Positions 32,665 through 43,623 of a DNA stretch of 64,000 nucleotides are shown one piece after another. Within the stretch, counting starts at the first letter, position 1, and every line of letters begins with the position of its first letter. Location: the NCBI GenBank assembly GCA_916613615.1, contig OU744735.1:42543468-42607467 (forward strand). Reading direction: 5' to 3'. The notes beneath the pieces are model-generated. The model did no database searches, was not told the origin of the DNA, and was given only the letters and a program-made list of their open reading frames with translations. The translations under genes and the position numbers were made by a program. The stretch comes from Steromphala cineraria. Taxonomy: Eukaryota > Mollusca > Gastropoda > Trochida > Trochidae.

Positions 32665-32842
32665 ATGTGAAAACTCGTGCAGTATCGGTTCTAGACGTGG
32701 AAACACGAGACTGGAGGAGGCAGCAAATTCCGCACAGTACCGACGATCCTCTATGGACGGGATTCAATATGCTCAGTGCGGGCATGGCGTTTCACCAGCA
32801 AGCCTTATTAGTAACCATGGAAACGTCGACAAGCGCAGTTAA
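32665..32842 (+). CDS. Candidate terminal coding exon, unrecognised
   Basis: An acceptor-like GTTTCGTGTCAG ends at 32664. From there a frame reads CENSCSIGSRRGNTRLEE, then RRSSMDGIQYAQCGHG and VSPASLISNHGNVDKRS to TAA at 32840-32842, about 58 residues. Composition (Ser/Arg-rich, several Cys) resembles a cytoplasmic tail rather than random AT-rich translation, and the region is more GC-rich than its surroundings. An overlapping frame (32559-32879) is also open, so the reading is uncertain. Confidence 0.3.
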
Positions 32843-33524
32843 TAGAAAGTCAAGATTGACCCCAAATGACCGTCGATAACAAAACGTTATCGATACTTGA
32901 CCAGTTCCATATGCTCACAGTTTTGCACCATTGAAAGATAGTTAAGGAGATGCAAAAGAGGTGACAATTGATGGGTCATTTTCGGCATGAAATAGAAATG
33001 TTACGGCCTCACGATACATGGGATATGTAACTGAAAATGCCGACAAATGATTCTTGTGTCATATCAATCTTAGTAGCCCGAGGAGGGACGAAATGATTTT
33101 AACAGAGTGAGTTGGAATCCTTGTATTGCGAAAGCGAGTTTGACGTCACAGCATTCTCTGGATAACTTTTAAAGTTACAGTTATCTTATCATGTGTTCCA
33201 TTTGAACCGCATAAAAGTATCAAGAAAACCGTATATCATTTTTAAATATGATCTACTTACACTACGATACGCTGTAATATTTTGAAACGAAGCTAAGCAA
33301 AACTATTATCTAAATTTAATGAGATTGCAAAACAACGATCGACATACTTCCAAGGGGGGTCAGGGCAAAGTTAGCCAGTTATCGCTTTTATCATTCGTTT
33401 GATATCTATGTCACACTATGTCCATACTTTATCAAAATCTTTACTTATGTATCTTTCAGCTGCTTTAATGATTTCTTGAAAGAAGACTTTAAAAATATTC
33501 TAGACATAATTTGGAAAATTTCGG

Positions 33525-34065
33525 CCCACTTTGAACAGGCTTGAAAGACGGTATCAGAAAGACTACATGATCATGGACAAACCCGAAAGACAATATCAGA
33601 AAGACTTCATGAACAGACTCGAAAGACGACTTCAGAAAGACTTCATGAACAGACTCGAAAGACGATATCCGAAAAACTTCTTGAACACACTCGAAAGACC
33701 ACTTCAGAAAGACATATTAAACAGACTCGAAAGGGGATATCCGAAAAGTTTCATGAACAGACTCGAAAGACGACTTCAGAAAGTCTTCATCAACAGACTC
33801 GAAAGGCGATATCCGAAAAACTTCTTGAACAGACTCGAAAGACCACTTCAGAAAAACTTATTAAACAGACTCGAAAGACGATATCCGAAAAACTTCATGA
33901 ACAGACTCGAAAGACAATATCAAAAAGACTTCATTGACTGTCTCCAAAGACGATATCAGAAAGACTTCATGAACAGACTCCAAAGAAGATATCAGAAAAC
34001 TTCTTGAACAGACTCCAAAGACGATATCAGAAAGGCTTCATGAACAGACTCCAAAGATGATGTGA
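33525..34065 (+). repeat. 36-bp minisatellite with 144-bp higher-order unit, open for 158 codons
   Basis: About 15 copies of a 36-bp unit encode, in the frame 33531-34007, a 12-residue repeat of the type MNRLERRYQKDF. Units alternate between an R-L-Q-K type and a Y-P-K-N-F type. Four successive units (RLQK, RYPKNF, PLQK, GYPK/RYPK) form a 144-bp block present twice in a row. A frame change near 34007 puts the last two units out of frame. No start context, splice site or signal peptide supports expression. Read as protein it would be very basic and probably helical; function unknown. Confidence 0.85.
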
Positions 34066-35290
34066 CCAAAGGGGCAAGTGACTTGAATGACAGGTGAATA
34101 TGCAAAGCATAAGAATATTGAGCATTCGATAATCTACGCTTGGAAGTGCTAAATTCATAATAATTGTGAATAATAGTTACATCTTAAAATATTTGTTCTA
34201 TAGATTGAAAACGTTGACTGTTGCAATTGGTTTATGTTTCCGTAGTTTTTTTAGCATAAAAAAATTGTTTTTCTTTAGCAACTGTTCATTACATGAAATA
34301 TAACTATACAGTCATGGAGTTCACCTCTTGACTTCAAATAATTCACCAAGAAAACAGGGCGTTGGAAAATAACAACATCATCATCGGAGGTTTGTTTTAA
34401 AAATTTACATTCAGGTTCAGTTAAAAGTCAAAACCTTACTAAAAAGCCTTTCAAAGTTTGTAAATGAGAAGTTTTATCTAACATTTTTCTTAAAGATAAT
34501 CACCCCTTCTAACGGCTGCATTTGGTCGACTGACCGTTGTGATTTGAATGTCTTATATTTCGGTTTAAAAAATAGACTCAGCATTTCCAAAGGTCATTCA
34601 AATATGAACATTAGATATATTATAAGGTTATATTTCAAAGTAAGCAATATTGTATCATTTCATACTGAAGCAAAAATGAAGTTAAATTTTTTTTCCAGTT
34701 TGTAATCAGTACGTGCGGAAAATGAAAATAAGGACGACATATAACTGCTTATAATTATTTAATGATTGATCAGTCGTGGAATATACACTTTACGATTGAC
34801 ACTTGATAAAGTTCACCTGGTATTTGGCAAGAAACATTGAAGAGCCACTCAGAGTTTCACCACATACTTGTTTGCTTTGATACGAACGCAAATTGCATAA
34901 TTCATCATATTGATTCAAAATATCTGACATATTTATTCCCAAATGCCAACTATATGATAAAATACTTGTTTTCAATTAAATACTTAAAACAATCATATTA
35001 TATGTTCTCCAAAGTCAAGTCCAGACCTCCAACTTACATGAATACTAGTTATATAACATATTTAACATGATCAACTCGTGACTTTCATTCTGAATGCTTT
35101 AGAGAAGTTTTCAAAATTACGTTTGACGCATTGATGCGCGTCATTGTCCGGTTTTCGATCAAAATCGTAAATTTAAACCTTCCTGCTGCCACTATACGAC
35201 GTCGCTAAGCTTTAAAATGATACTTTCCTTCAACAATCGACACTTCTCGATCAGATTACACTATTGGTACAGTTTGGCATATTGGACCCC
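34066..35290. other. AT-rich intergenic stretch
   Basis: No gene recognised. A short fragment of repeat R3 flank lies at 35105-35165. Confidence 0.35.
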
Positions 35291-35372
35291 TCTAACTCAC
35301 TCAACCACACCGCTTATGCATGGCTGAAATATTGCCCAAGCGGCGTAAAACAATAACTCACTCACTCACTCA
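35291..35372 (-). mobile_element. End of a molluscan-type retroposon with (GAGT)n tail
   Basis: On the minus strand it reads (GAGT)4, then TTATTGTTTTACGCCGCTTG and GGCAATATTTCAGCCATGCA. From memory, the combination of a (GTGA)n tract with TTTTACGCCGC and GCAATATT is common in gastropod genomes. Only one end is visible here. Confidence 0.5.
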
Positions 35373-35376
35373 TTAA

Positions 35377-35821
35377 AGGGGCAGTAGCACGTTGTTTTGA
35401 CAATTCTATATTTTAAAATTTTCACTGATAATTGGACGTTAATGCTATGCATTATTTTGATAGTGTCAAAAATCTCTTTACACAAACCAATCAGTCTAAG
35501 TAAACCTAGCCTCACTATTATCCGTTACACTGCTATACTGTATGGCAGTGTAACGGATAATAGTGAGGTTAGGTTTACTTAGACTGACAAACCAATCATC
35601 CATAGACAGAGAACGAATTATAAAGATTTACATGTGTGAAATCCATTGGCGGCCATTTTTAGGTGAACACCTTTAATTCATTTTGTGTAAGAAAATGGCT
35701 TAACTTTGCATTATTGATTTATTAATGCTTCATTTAGTTTGAATACATTGTCTTTCAATCGGAACCATTTCATTTTCCTGACATGATCTTATATTCCCCC
35801 TAAAATCGTGCTACTGCCCCT
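35377..35821 (-). mobile_element. TTAA-flanked MITE, copy B, carrying a nested foldback
   Basis: AGGGGCAGTAGCACG and the inverted CTACTGCCCCT are flanked by TTAA at 35373-35376 and 35822-35825. It is inverted relative to copy A. The interior is interrupted at 35492-35586 by the CAGTCTAAG element. Confidence 0.9.
35492..35586. mobile_element. Nested CAGTCTAAG foldback, 95 bp, with 10-bp target duplication
   Basis: Two 47-nt arms with two mismatches and a single central base. Flanked by ACAACCCAAT-like duplication, exactly ACAAACCAAT at 35482-35491 and 35587-35596. Removing the element plus one duplicate restores the interior sequence of the TTAA family. Same arms as 18563-18815. Confidence 0.93.
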
Positions 35822-36151
35822 TTAAGTATCCTATATTTCTTGGGTCACATGCAGTCGAACACTCCACTCTGGAGCACAGTCGGTTCCATTTATTAAAATT
35901 AAAACTAGAAACGAGAGAGAAATCGTTTCCCTAACAGCCTAAACGACACAATTTTGATTTTTGTCAACATTTTAAAGATCAGCGCATTCATATTATCATT
36001 GACAGATTCCGACAAGTCAGTAATAGAATATAGTTCATAGTGTTTTTGTTGCAAATGCCAGAGCTAGGTAAGGTTACTAAAACCCGAAACGTTATCATAA
36101 TTCTATGGGAAAATTCAAAATAAATGCGCTATTCAAACAATTGATTCTTAA

Positions 36152-37218
36152 ACGGACAGCTAGTAGCACGTTTTTGAAAATTGTATATTTTAAAATTTTC
36201 AACGTTTAGTGTACGTAAATGCTTAAGTATTATTTTGATAGTGTTAAAAATCTCATTAAACAAACCTATCATCCATAGTCATAGAACAGATTATAAAGAT
36301 TCCCATAAAGTCCATTAGCGTCCATTGTTGTGTGAACACGTACCTTTAATTCATTTTGTGTAAGAAAAAGGAATCGCATGGCTTAACTTTACATTATATA
36401 TATATTTGATTTATTACTGCTTCATAAGTTTAAATACATTTCATTTGGATCCATTTATTTAATTTCCCTGACATCACCTTGTATTACCCCCAAAACGTGC
36501 TACGTAGGCCTACTGCCCCTTTTTTAGGGGGAATATAAGGTGATGTCAGGAAAATGAAAATTAATGGTCCCAATTGAAAGACAACGTATTTAAACTAAAT
36601 GGAGCAGTAATAATTCAAATATATAACGTAGAGTTTAGCCATGCGATTCCCTTTTCGTACACTAAATGAATTAAATTAAAGGTGTTCACACAAAATGGCC
36701 GCCAATGGTTTTTAAGTGAATCTTCAAACTTCGACCTCTGACTATGGATGATTGGCTTGTGAAATGAGAATTTTGACACTGTCAAAATAATACATTTAGC
36801 ATTAACTTTCAATTATCAGTGAAAATTTTAAAAAATAAAATTATCAAAAAACGTGCTACTACCCCTTAAAGGGGCAGTAGCACGTTTTTAGGGGGAATAT
36901 AAGGTGATGTCAGGAAAATGAAAATAAATGGTTCCAGTTGAAAGACTATGTATTGAAGCTAAATTGAGCAGTAATAATTCAAACATATAACATAAAGTTT
37001 AGCCATGCGATTCATTTTTCCTACACAAAATGAATTAAAGGTGTTCACACAAAAATGGCCGCCAATGGATTTTATGTGAAGCCTCATACTTTGTCCTCTG
37101 ACTATGGGTGATTGGCTTGTGTAATGAGATTGTTGACACTGTCAATATGATACATTTAGCAATTACTTACAGTTATAAGTGAAATATTTAAAATGTAAAA
37201 TTATCAAAAAACGTGCTA
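36152..37218. mobile_element. Cluster of three TTAA MITEs (copies C, D, E)
   Basis: Copy C (36152-36520) is inverted, starts after TTAA at 36148-36151, and is diverged. Copy D (36521-36865, +) lacks its first ~17 bp. Copy E (36870-37218, +) follows after a single shared TTAA at 36866-36869 and is cut off at ACGTGCT, missing the last terminal bases. The copies show the family's interior (AAGGTGATGTCAGGAAAATG, AGCCATGCGATTC, GACACTGTCAA) on the relevant strand. Confidence 0.85.
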
Positions 37219-37571
37219 GACATTAATTAAACATTAATTAATTAATTATTTCTACAAGTCATTAAATTTGCCGTAGACTAATCAATGAGCATATCATCTT
37301 TGTTATCCAACCGCCCAACTACCCATTTCTTATCAATCGGTTTCTAATTTTATGACATTTAGAAATTAAAAAGAAAATATCATCATTTTATCATACCAAT
37401 CCTTTATTTTTAAAGAGACATTGAATTTAACATTTTCAATAAGAATTCGTCCTCTTTTTCAATACACAATTTTACCGATTGTTTTAAATACCACAGCATA
37501 TTCCTTTGACGAAGTGTTCTCTAAAAATAAACAGCGATTGAGCCTACTCTTCTGTCAAGCTGCTCGCGCTA

Positions 37572-37579
37572 TGACGTCA
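37572..37579 (+). promoter_or_regulatory. CRE palindrome upstream of the NCS-family gene
   Basis: TGACGTCA, 124 bp before the start codon, in a locally GC-richer stretch with no TATA box. A perfect CREB/ATF site at this distance would suit a neuronal, activity-regulated promoter (inference). Confidence 0.4.
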
Positions 37580-37702
37580 CAGGTCATTCGGGGACAAGAA
37601 GCGCGTGCTCTCTGCTTAGAGAATGGCGGATACCAAAACACCGGTGCCGTGATGGTTTTACCTTGGCAATCAATGCATATTCTCTAGAATCTCAAAGACA
37701 AT

Positions 37703-37766
37703 ATGGGGAAGCGCGGGAGCAAGCTGAACTCTCACGAAGTAAAAGAGTTGATGTCTTGCACGTACT
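37703..37766 (+). CDS. Neuronal calcium sensor family protein, coding exon 1
   Basis: The ATG opens 21 codons, MGKRGSKLNSHEVKELMSCT then Y, plus one base, and ends at a perfect GTAAGT donor (37767). The spliced product of exons 1-3 runs 46 residues: this segment, FERKELQQW, then YKDFMRDCPSG and VLKQE. The MGKxxSKL start with Gly2 for N-myristoylation, the ELxxWYKxF helix and the CPSG motif are signatures of the NCS family (frequenin/NCS-1, VILIP/hippocalcin/neurocalcin, recoverin, GCAP). These are small EF-hand calcium switches of neurons and photoreceptors that move to membranes. In the family the C-P-x-G residues disable the first EF-hand. The subfamily cannot be assigned from the N-terminus alone. 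EF-hand exons were not found before the window end. Confidence 0.87.
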
Positions 37767-38888
37767 GTAAGTATCCTGTGCATTGATTTATTTTGTCGAT
37801 GTCAACAAACCGCGACAGCTGTCTTCTCGTGTCGTTATGTTTGCAGACATTCGTCTATGGACATGGAATCGGTGCTGTCGTTGTCGTGCTGTGCATGGAT
37901 AGAATGATGTGTTACTGCTTGAATACTGTTTGTTTTTGCATGGGATCTCAATCCTTACTACCAATCCAATAACTGAATAAGGAAAATGGTCACCAAATGA
38001 TAACAAACAGGACCGTTCTTTTGGAAAATCGAATTTCCAGGTAGCAGTGTCAGTGATACTGCGATTCGCATTTTTATAGTCTGTTGCCATCTCAATGCTT
38101 CGACTTTATCGGTAATCGAAATTTGCTTGTAAATTTAATGTAAGCAAAGCATGCGTAGGCCTTATAATAGTCTTTGTGTGAAACAGAACCGATGCTTCCT
38201 TGAAATTGACAACCCAACAGATGGTGATGCACGTGCAACTCATGCCGCAGCACTTTGCACGTCGTTAACTTGTTTACATTTCAGGAAATGCATTTGCCAT
38301 GTGAAAATAACATAAACGCGAAATGGATGTCGGTTAAACAGTTCTCTAAACAATAAACTGTTATCACAGACAAGCTAAGATAACATTTTCCAATGTTAAA
38401 GTATCTTATGTGAAAATTTATTGCATGCCCCTACAAGTGATATCTTGCAGGGCAACTTCTCAAATTAATACTAAATATATAATTATGACTGCATTTAGCC
38501 ATTTACCATTTGAAAAAAAAAATGTCTCATGACATGTAACATAATATCAAATTTATATAGTAAAAGGTAATTATTTTCACCTTTTGATGTACATTGTGTT
38601 AAAAAAAACAACACTGTTACAGCTGAAATGATTTTATATTTTATTTGATGATTTTTAACGTTTTATGTCATATAAAAGTCCTCAGATGAAAAAAAATACT
38701 AACCTGATAAGCTACAGAGCCAATGGCTCTTATTTTTTATGTTAATATTTGTATCTTGCACAAGAGTATTTTTCTAGACTTTAATGATAAATGGTAAAAT
38801 ATACATCTTTTACAGGCTATTTCATATTGTTGATTTATAATTCTTTGAAAATATTATCAATATAATTCTATATTTTATGTTGTTTCAG
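37767..38888 (+). other. NCS-family gene, intron 1
   Basis: AT-rich, GTAAGT...CAG. A short block at 38703-38740 (AGCTACAGAGCCAATGGC) recurs near 44381-44400. No nested gene. Confidence 0.75.
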
Positions 38889-38913
38889 TTGAAAGAAAAG
38901 AACTACAACAATG
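38889..38913 (+). CDS. NCS-family gene, 25-nt microexon 2
   Basis: Acceptor ATGTTGTTTCAG ends at 38888; donor GTAAGG begins at 38914. The exon completes the Phe codon from exon 1, encodes ERKELQQ, and starts the Trp codon finished by exon 3. Phase 1 in and phase 2 out fit both neighbours, and the residues are those expected of the NCS family, so the call is firm despite its size. Confidence 0.85.
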
Positions 38914-39215
38914 GTAAGGACTTTTTGTTTTTATCTACCGGTATCACTTAATTTTACTCTATTTCAAAACTGTTGTGAAATAATAACGTTTGAGTCAAAG
39001 ACTTTCGTCAATCAATAAGAACATAAAACAAACATACTTCCCTTGGAACTCTTTGCAAGTTTTTCCTAAATGAAATTTTTAGACATCAAACAATATGCCA
39101 AAACTGCCTTATTGAGGCATTTACTTTAATCTGGTTGAACTTGCAAGACTTTGTGATAGTATGTCCCTGAGCTTAACAGGTCGTATTTCTTTAATTATCA
39201 CTGTAAATTTATGAG

Positions 39216-39567
39216 ATACCGTATTCAACATAATAAGCGCCCAGGGCCCCTAAAAAATTGACTTGGGTGGGCGCTTATTAAAGTGGTGTGAATGACGACC
39301 AAAAAATAAAGACTACTCAAATGGAACTGCGTTTAGATTGTCTTTGATAACTGATATAGACTTATATAAACATACTTACACATTATTGAGTAGAAAATAA
39401 CACATAATGCCGCTATTGTATCATTTAATTTCTCTTGAAACAAAGTGAATATGTTAAATTTATAATTTTAGTACGGCTGGTACATGGGCGGTTATTAGAC
39501 CTATAGATACAAAACCCTTTGGGGGGCGCCTATTCGTGCAGGGCGCTTATTACGTCGAATACGGTAT
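39216..39567. mobile_element. ATACCGTATTC MITE, 352 bp, inside NCS intron 2
   Basis: Ends ATACCGTATTCAACATAATA and the inverted TATTACGTCGAATACGGTAT, each continuing into AAGCGCCC. No coding. A related fragment lies at about 60437-60540. The host intron spans 38914-39625. Confidence 0.8.
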
Positions 39568-39625
39568 CCTTATTACAATCATCATATTTTTGTTTGAAGT
39601 TTGATGATGGTTTTGATATTTCCAG

Positions 39626-39674
39626 GTATAAGGACTTCATGAGGGATTGTCCAAGCGGAGTATTGAAACAGGAG
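39626..39674 (+). CDS. NCS-family gene, coding exon 3
   Basis: Acceptor TTTGATATTTCCAG ends at 39625; donor GTAAGC begins at 39675. It reads (W)YKDFMRDCPSGVLKQE and ends in phase 0. The family continues with an E-F-x-x-I-Y-x-x-F-F-P block, which I could not find downstream; the next intron therefore probably exceeds 24 kb or the exons diverge from expectation. The downstream transposons and the 53951 gene may lie inside this intron. Confidence 0.86.
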
Positions 39675-39832
39675 GTAAGCTAGTTAACATGTTGTCCCAC
39701 TCCGATCTTGTATCAGGCTGATTAAAATCGGTCTACTTCCAAGGAATAAAATACTCAAATTAACTCTACAGAGATAGGAAATCCTCTACACTAGGGTCTG
39801 ACAGCTCCCCTGTACCTCGCATGTTCTATAAC

Positions 39833-40293
39833 ACATGGTTCGCATAGGCCTGGAAAAGTACTTGAATTTTGTTTTGATACTTGAAAAGTACTTGAATTTA
39901 CAATGCTTACTAAATGTCCTGAAAGAGTACTGGAATTTCGCAGTAATGTCCTTGTAATTTTCAAAAGTGTACTGGAATTTACTGTAACATTGATCAAAAT
40001 CTTAAACACGGAGGTATCATTGTTCTGCTAACTTCGCAAATTGATAGAGAACAAAAGAAACGAAACCAGTCTGCGAGCTTCCAATCTTTCCAACAAAATC
40101 GGTAATTTTCAATTCTCACGATCGTTTGCATTCGGGAAATTCCGATGTCGCAATGCGGCACTTTGTAAAAAAATGACGTCATCAAAATCGAACAAAATTT
40201 CACTTGACCTGCGAATTATGTACTTGAAAAATGGTAAAATGTCCTTGAAAAGTCCTATAGCTGTACTGGAAGTTTTAGACTGTATGAACCATG
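39833..40293. mobile_element. MITE-like element with GTACTTGAA motifs
   Basis: Inverted ends ACATGGTTCGCATA (39833) and TGTATGAACCATGT (to 40293). The interior contains many AAAGTACTTGAATTT- or GTCCTTGAAA-type words in both orientations. No gene. Confidence 0.6.
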
Positions 40294-40804
40294 TACCAGT
40301 TTAGTGCAGCCGGAACCTAGTCGTTAGCGGACCAATCATATCGTCTGGCTTATAAGACTGCTGGTGGTGATCATGTTTTAAAGCATAGTAAAAAGAGTTA
40401 CTTGCCCCTAGCTAATACTGAAGACTTTTGCCGGCTGCTTGTGATTGGTTAGCTGAGTTAACGTACCTACTTGGCTGCTGTCGGACCTAAGTAGAGATGA
40501 CCTATTGAAATAACAAGTTGGAATCTCGATAGACTCAATATGTTTAAACTTTTATTCCTTGGTCTAGGCCGATTTTAATCAGACTGATCTTGTGTCATCT
40601 GGAGTTCCCAAGACATGATGCCATTCTGCATATCATTATTGTAGACAAAAAAAATTGTCTTTCTCACAAGGTATAATCAGCTGTATCTGTTTGTAAACAA
40701 ACATGGCTGCCATTGAGATTTGTGAAATCTATCCAAGCACAATAATTTCACTGATCCATTTATAATTAATTACACATAATAACGGTAACCATAGGGACAA
40801 AAAT

Positions 40805-41175
40805 CAGACCTGCCTACTTGTACACTTTTGGTGTATTTTGTACAATTTTGAGCAATAAAATACGACTATACACCCACTTTCTAAATTATACACCAATCAC
40901 CAATTACTACAGGAGTCTTAAAGGACACTGATAAGTCTGATAAGTGTAACTGATTTGACATGTTTGAAGCATTAGCCTTGGTGTACAGTATAGTGTGATG
41001 TACAGTACTTGTTTGAAAAAGTTTGTATTAAAATGTTGTCTCATATAATTTATTGTTTGTATACTTTGAATGTGAAATATACAAATTGAAACATACTTTG
41101 TACACTTTGAAACCTCAGAATACACTTTGAAATGTTAGGTATACACTTAGGACCGAAAAGGGGTAGGCAGGTCTG
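40805..41175. mobile_element. CAGACCTGCCTAC MITE, 371 bp
   Basis: Perfect 13-bp inverted ends CAGACCTGCCTAC and GTAGGCAGGTCTG, flanked by AAAAAT on both sides (possible target duplication). The interior repeats GTACACTTT- and TACACTTTGAAA-like words. Confidence 0.82.
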
Positions 41176-42332
41176 AAAAATTCTGATGAGCTTATGGCAT
41201 GGCATGGTGTCCGGCATCCGTCCATCCGTAAACTATGTGCATTTTAGACTTCTTCTCCAGTAGCGTAAGGTCTAGAAAGCTGAAATCCTGTGTACATACT
41301 CCTTGACTAGTGAGGAATATAATTTATAGCTGTCGTGGCCCTGTGACTATTTATAAGGGCCACACCCTTAAAACCTATTTTCATCTTTTCTCCAAAAGCT
41401 TCCCAGGAAACACACAACGTTACCACAACGTTGTCTATTTGTTGTGTGTTGGTTTGTTGACAACTTACGAAACCACAACGTTGTGGCAACGTTAGCCTGC
41501 GACATTTATCTTAAATAGTCATGTATTCAAAAGTTAACTAATTAGAAATTACATTTTGATACAATAAATATTACATAAATAAGAATTGGGTTTTGTAATT
41601 GATAACTTTGAATGATTTCCGATCTTTTAGTTCTAAGTTGTACGAAACTACTGTGAGTGTGGAGCTCTACATATTCTCTCTGACGCCATTGTTCTAGTGC
41701 AGCAACGATTCGAAGCTTTTGTTTCAAGGAGTATTGTATGCTGTAACACGATTGCAACGGTAAGATAATGTTCATATATGTCCCTAGTTGGTGAAACACA
41801 TTAGATTTAGTGTTATGCACATAAAATTAAGCTAATTAATCTCTAGTTATGATATTTTCCCATTGTTCTTTGTTCTGCCATGTGCTTTTGTTTTTGTCAT
41901 TACACACCTCAGCAGTTAGCTCCCCTTGTTAGATTGTTGTCAAATGTTAACCTGTGTAAGCATATACAACATATTGCAATAAGCATCTGCTGCATATATA
42001 CTTTAAAAAAAGTGTATTTCTTTGTGAAAATTATATAGAATATGGATACACTTTTCTTTGTAAAATACACTGTTTCTATTCATTCAGCTAAAGAATAATA
42101 ATAATAAACTTTATTACCTCGAAGGAATTCATTTTGTTTCATTACAGAGCTCTGTATAATCATTAAAAGGTTAAGTTGAATAGAGAATTGATATTTTTTA
42201 CTGTCAAATAGCTGATATACAGTAGTAATTTAGATAACTATAGATCTACATGTCAATTAAGTTAGAATTATCAGTTCAGTTAAAAAAAATTAAATATCTA
42301 CTTGGAACAATTTTTTCAGGTTTGCATTATGG

Positions 42333-42471
42333 ATGAGACTAAGAAGAGGTCATACAACAGACATGCAGTGGCTTTATGCCAGGCGACAGTTAAGAAAACA
42401 AGCTAAAGTTTTGCCTCATGAAGAAGAAGATTCATCTCATTCATACTGCAGTGACACTGACATCAATCAAA
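42333..42471 (+). CDS. Transposon-borne gene, exon 1
   Basis: Acceptor TTTTTTCAG ends at 42319 and donor GTAAGT begins at 42472. The first Met (42333) opens MRLRRGHTTDMQWLYARRQL, then an acidic Ser-rich stretch. The exon ends one base into an Asn codon completed by exon 2. An earlier exon may exist, because the frame is open back to the acceptor. The basic start could be a nuclear localisation or DNA-binding segment (inference). Confidence 0.65.
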
Positions 42472-43117
42472 GTAAGTGTGGTGTATAAACTTTAAATTTT
42501 TATTTTGTACTTGTATTACTTGTTTTGTGAAAGTATGCAAAACCATTAAAATACATGACATTGATGAAACATGTTACTTGATTTAAATTTATGTTGGCCA
42601 AGCTTTTTTAAAGAATTTTGTTTAATTTCTGCAGAGACCATATAATTATATGGTCTCTGATTTCTGATATTGAATAACAGTGGTCATGTACATTACACAG
42701 TATAATTATTGTGATACCTGTAATTAATGACATCAATGACATCAGGGAAGAGAATCTAAATCATTAATGAAATGGAACTTTGAACTGAAATGAAATTTTT
42801 CATAAGCAACAATCAATTCATATACATATATGGTATCATTTATTCTTTAGTTTGACATGTTCATGTCCAGTTTTTGTGTTTGCTATTCTATATATATGTA
42901 TGTACTGGTGAGGTATTAACATAAGCATAATTTTGCTTGTTTACCGAACCAAATTCTCAATGAATAAAAATATGATTAATCTAAGTATTGAAAAAGAAGG
43001 GAAAGAATCTTGGTCAACTGTAATCTTTTTATTTTAAGGATGATTAAAAACTCTGTCAAGTATCAATCCGTTAAATCCTGATGGCAAATATTAATGATTA
43101 ATTTTTTGTATCTTCAG

Positions 43118-43623
43118 ATCAAACAACCCTGTCATATGAAGCCCAAACTGTCCCAAGCAAAGATGACACAGATTTCAGCGACATAGAATCAACACACCTT
43201 GAGTTTGATGTTACTACCAACCCCAATGATGATGCTGTCGATCGATTGCAAAGAATATGGGGTATGATTGACAACCATGTTGTGGTTTCATCAGATTCGG
43301 AGGATAACACAAATTCTGAGGACTCCTTATCTGAAAATCTTGCCTCATGGGCTACTCAGTTTGGTGTTAAAATGAATGCCATTGATGAACTGTTGAAGGT
43401 ATTGAAAAAACATGGACATGATGGACTGCCTGTCACAGCCCAAACACTACTGGGTACTTCAAGGGAAGTAGAAGTGGGCACGAAATCTCAAATGCAGTAT
43501 GTGTATCTCGGATTCAAAAGTGAGCTAGTGAAGTGTGTGACTAGGTATTTGAATGGACTGGACTGGAAAATTATTGTATTTGAATTCAGTGATTTTAGAG
43601 AATGTTTTTTTGTATATGAATAA
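43118..43623 (+). CDS. Transposon-borne gene, exon 2
   Basis: Acceptor TTTTGTATCTTCAG ends at 43117; the frame from exon 1 continues to TAA at 43621-43623, for 214 residues in total. Residues ~50-115 are acidic and Ser/Thr-rich. Residues ~118-160 hold LASWATQFGVKMNAIDELLK, then VLKKHGHDGLPVTAQTLLGT. This is a short conserved module (L-x-x-W-A...LLxxLxxxGHxxLPxxxxTLLxT) that I recall as widespread in transposon-derived proteins of invertebrates and fish, function unknown to me. AATAAA at 43619-43624 overlaps the stop codon, so the 3'UTR would be extremely short. Confidence 0.72.
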
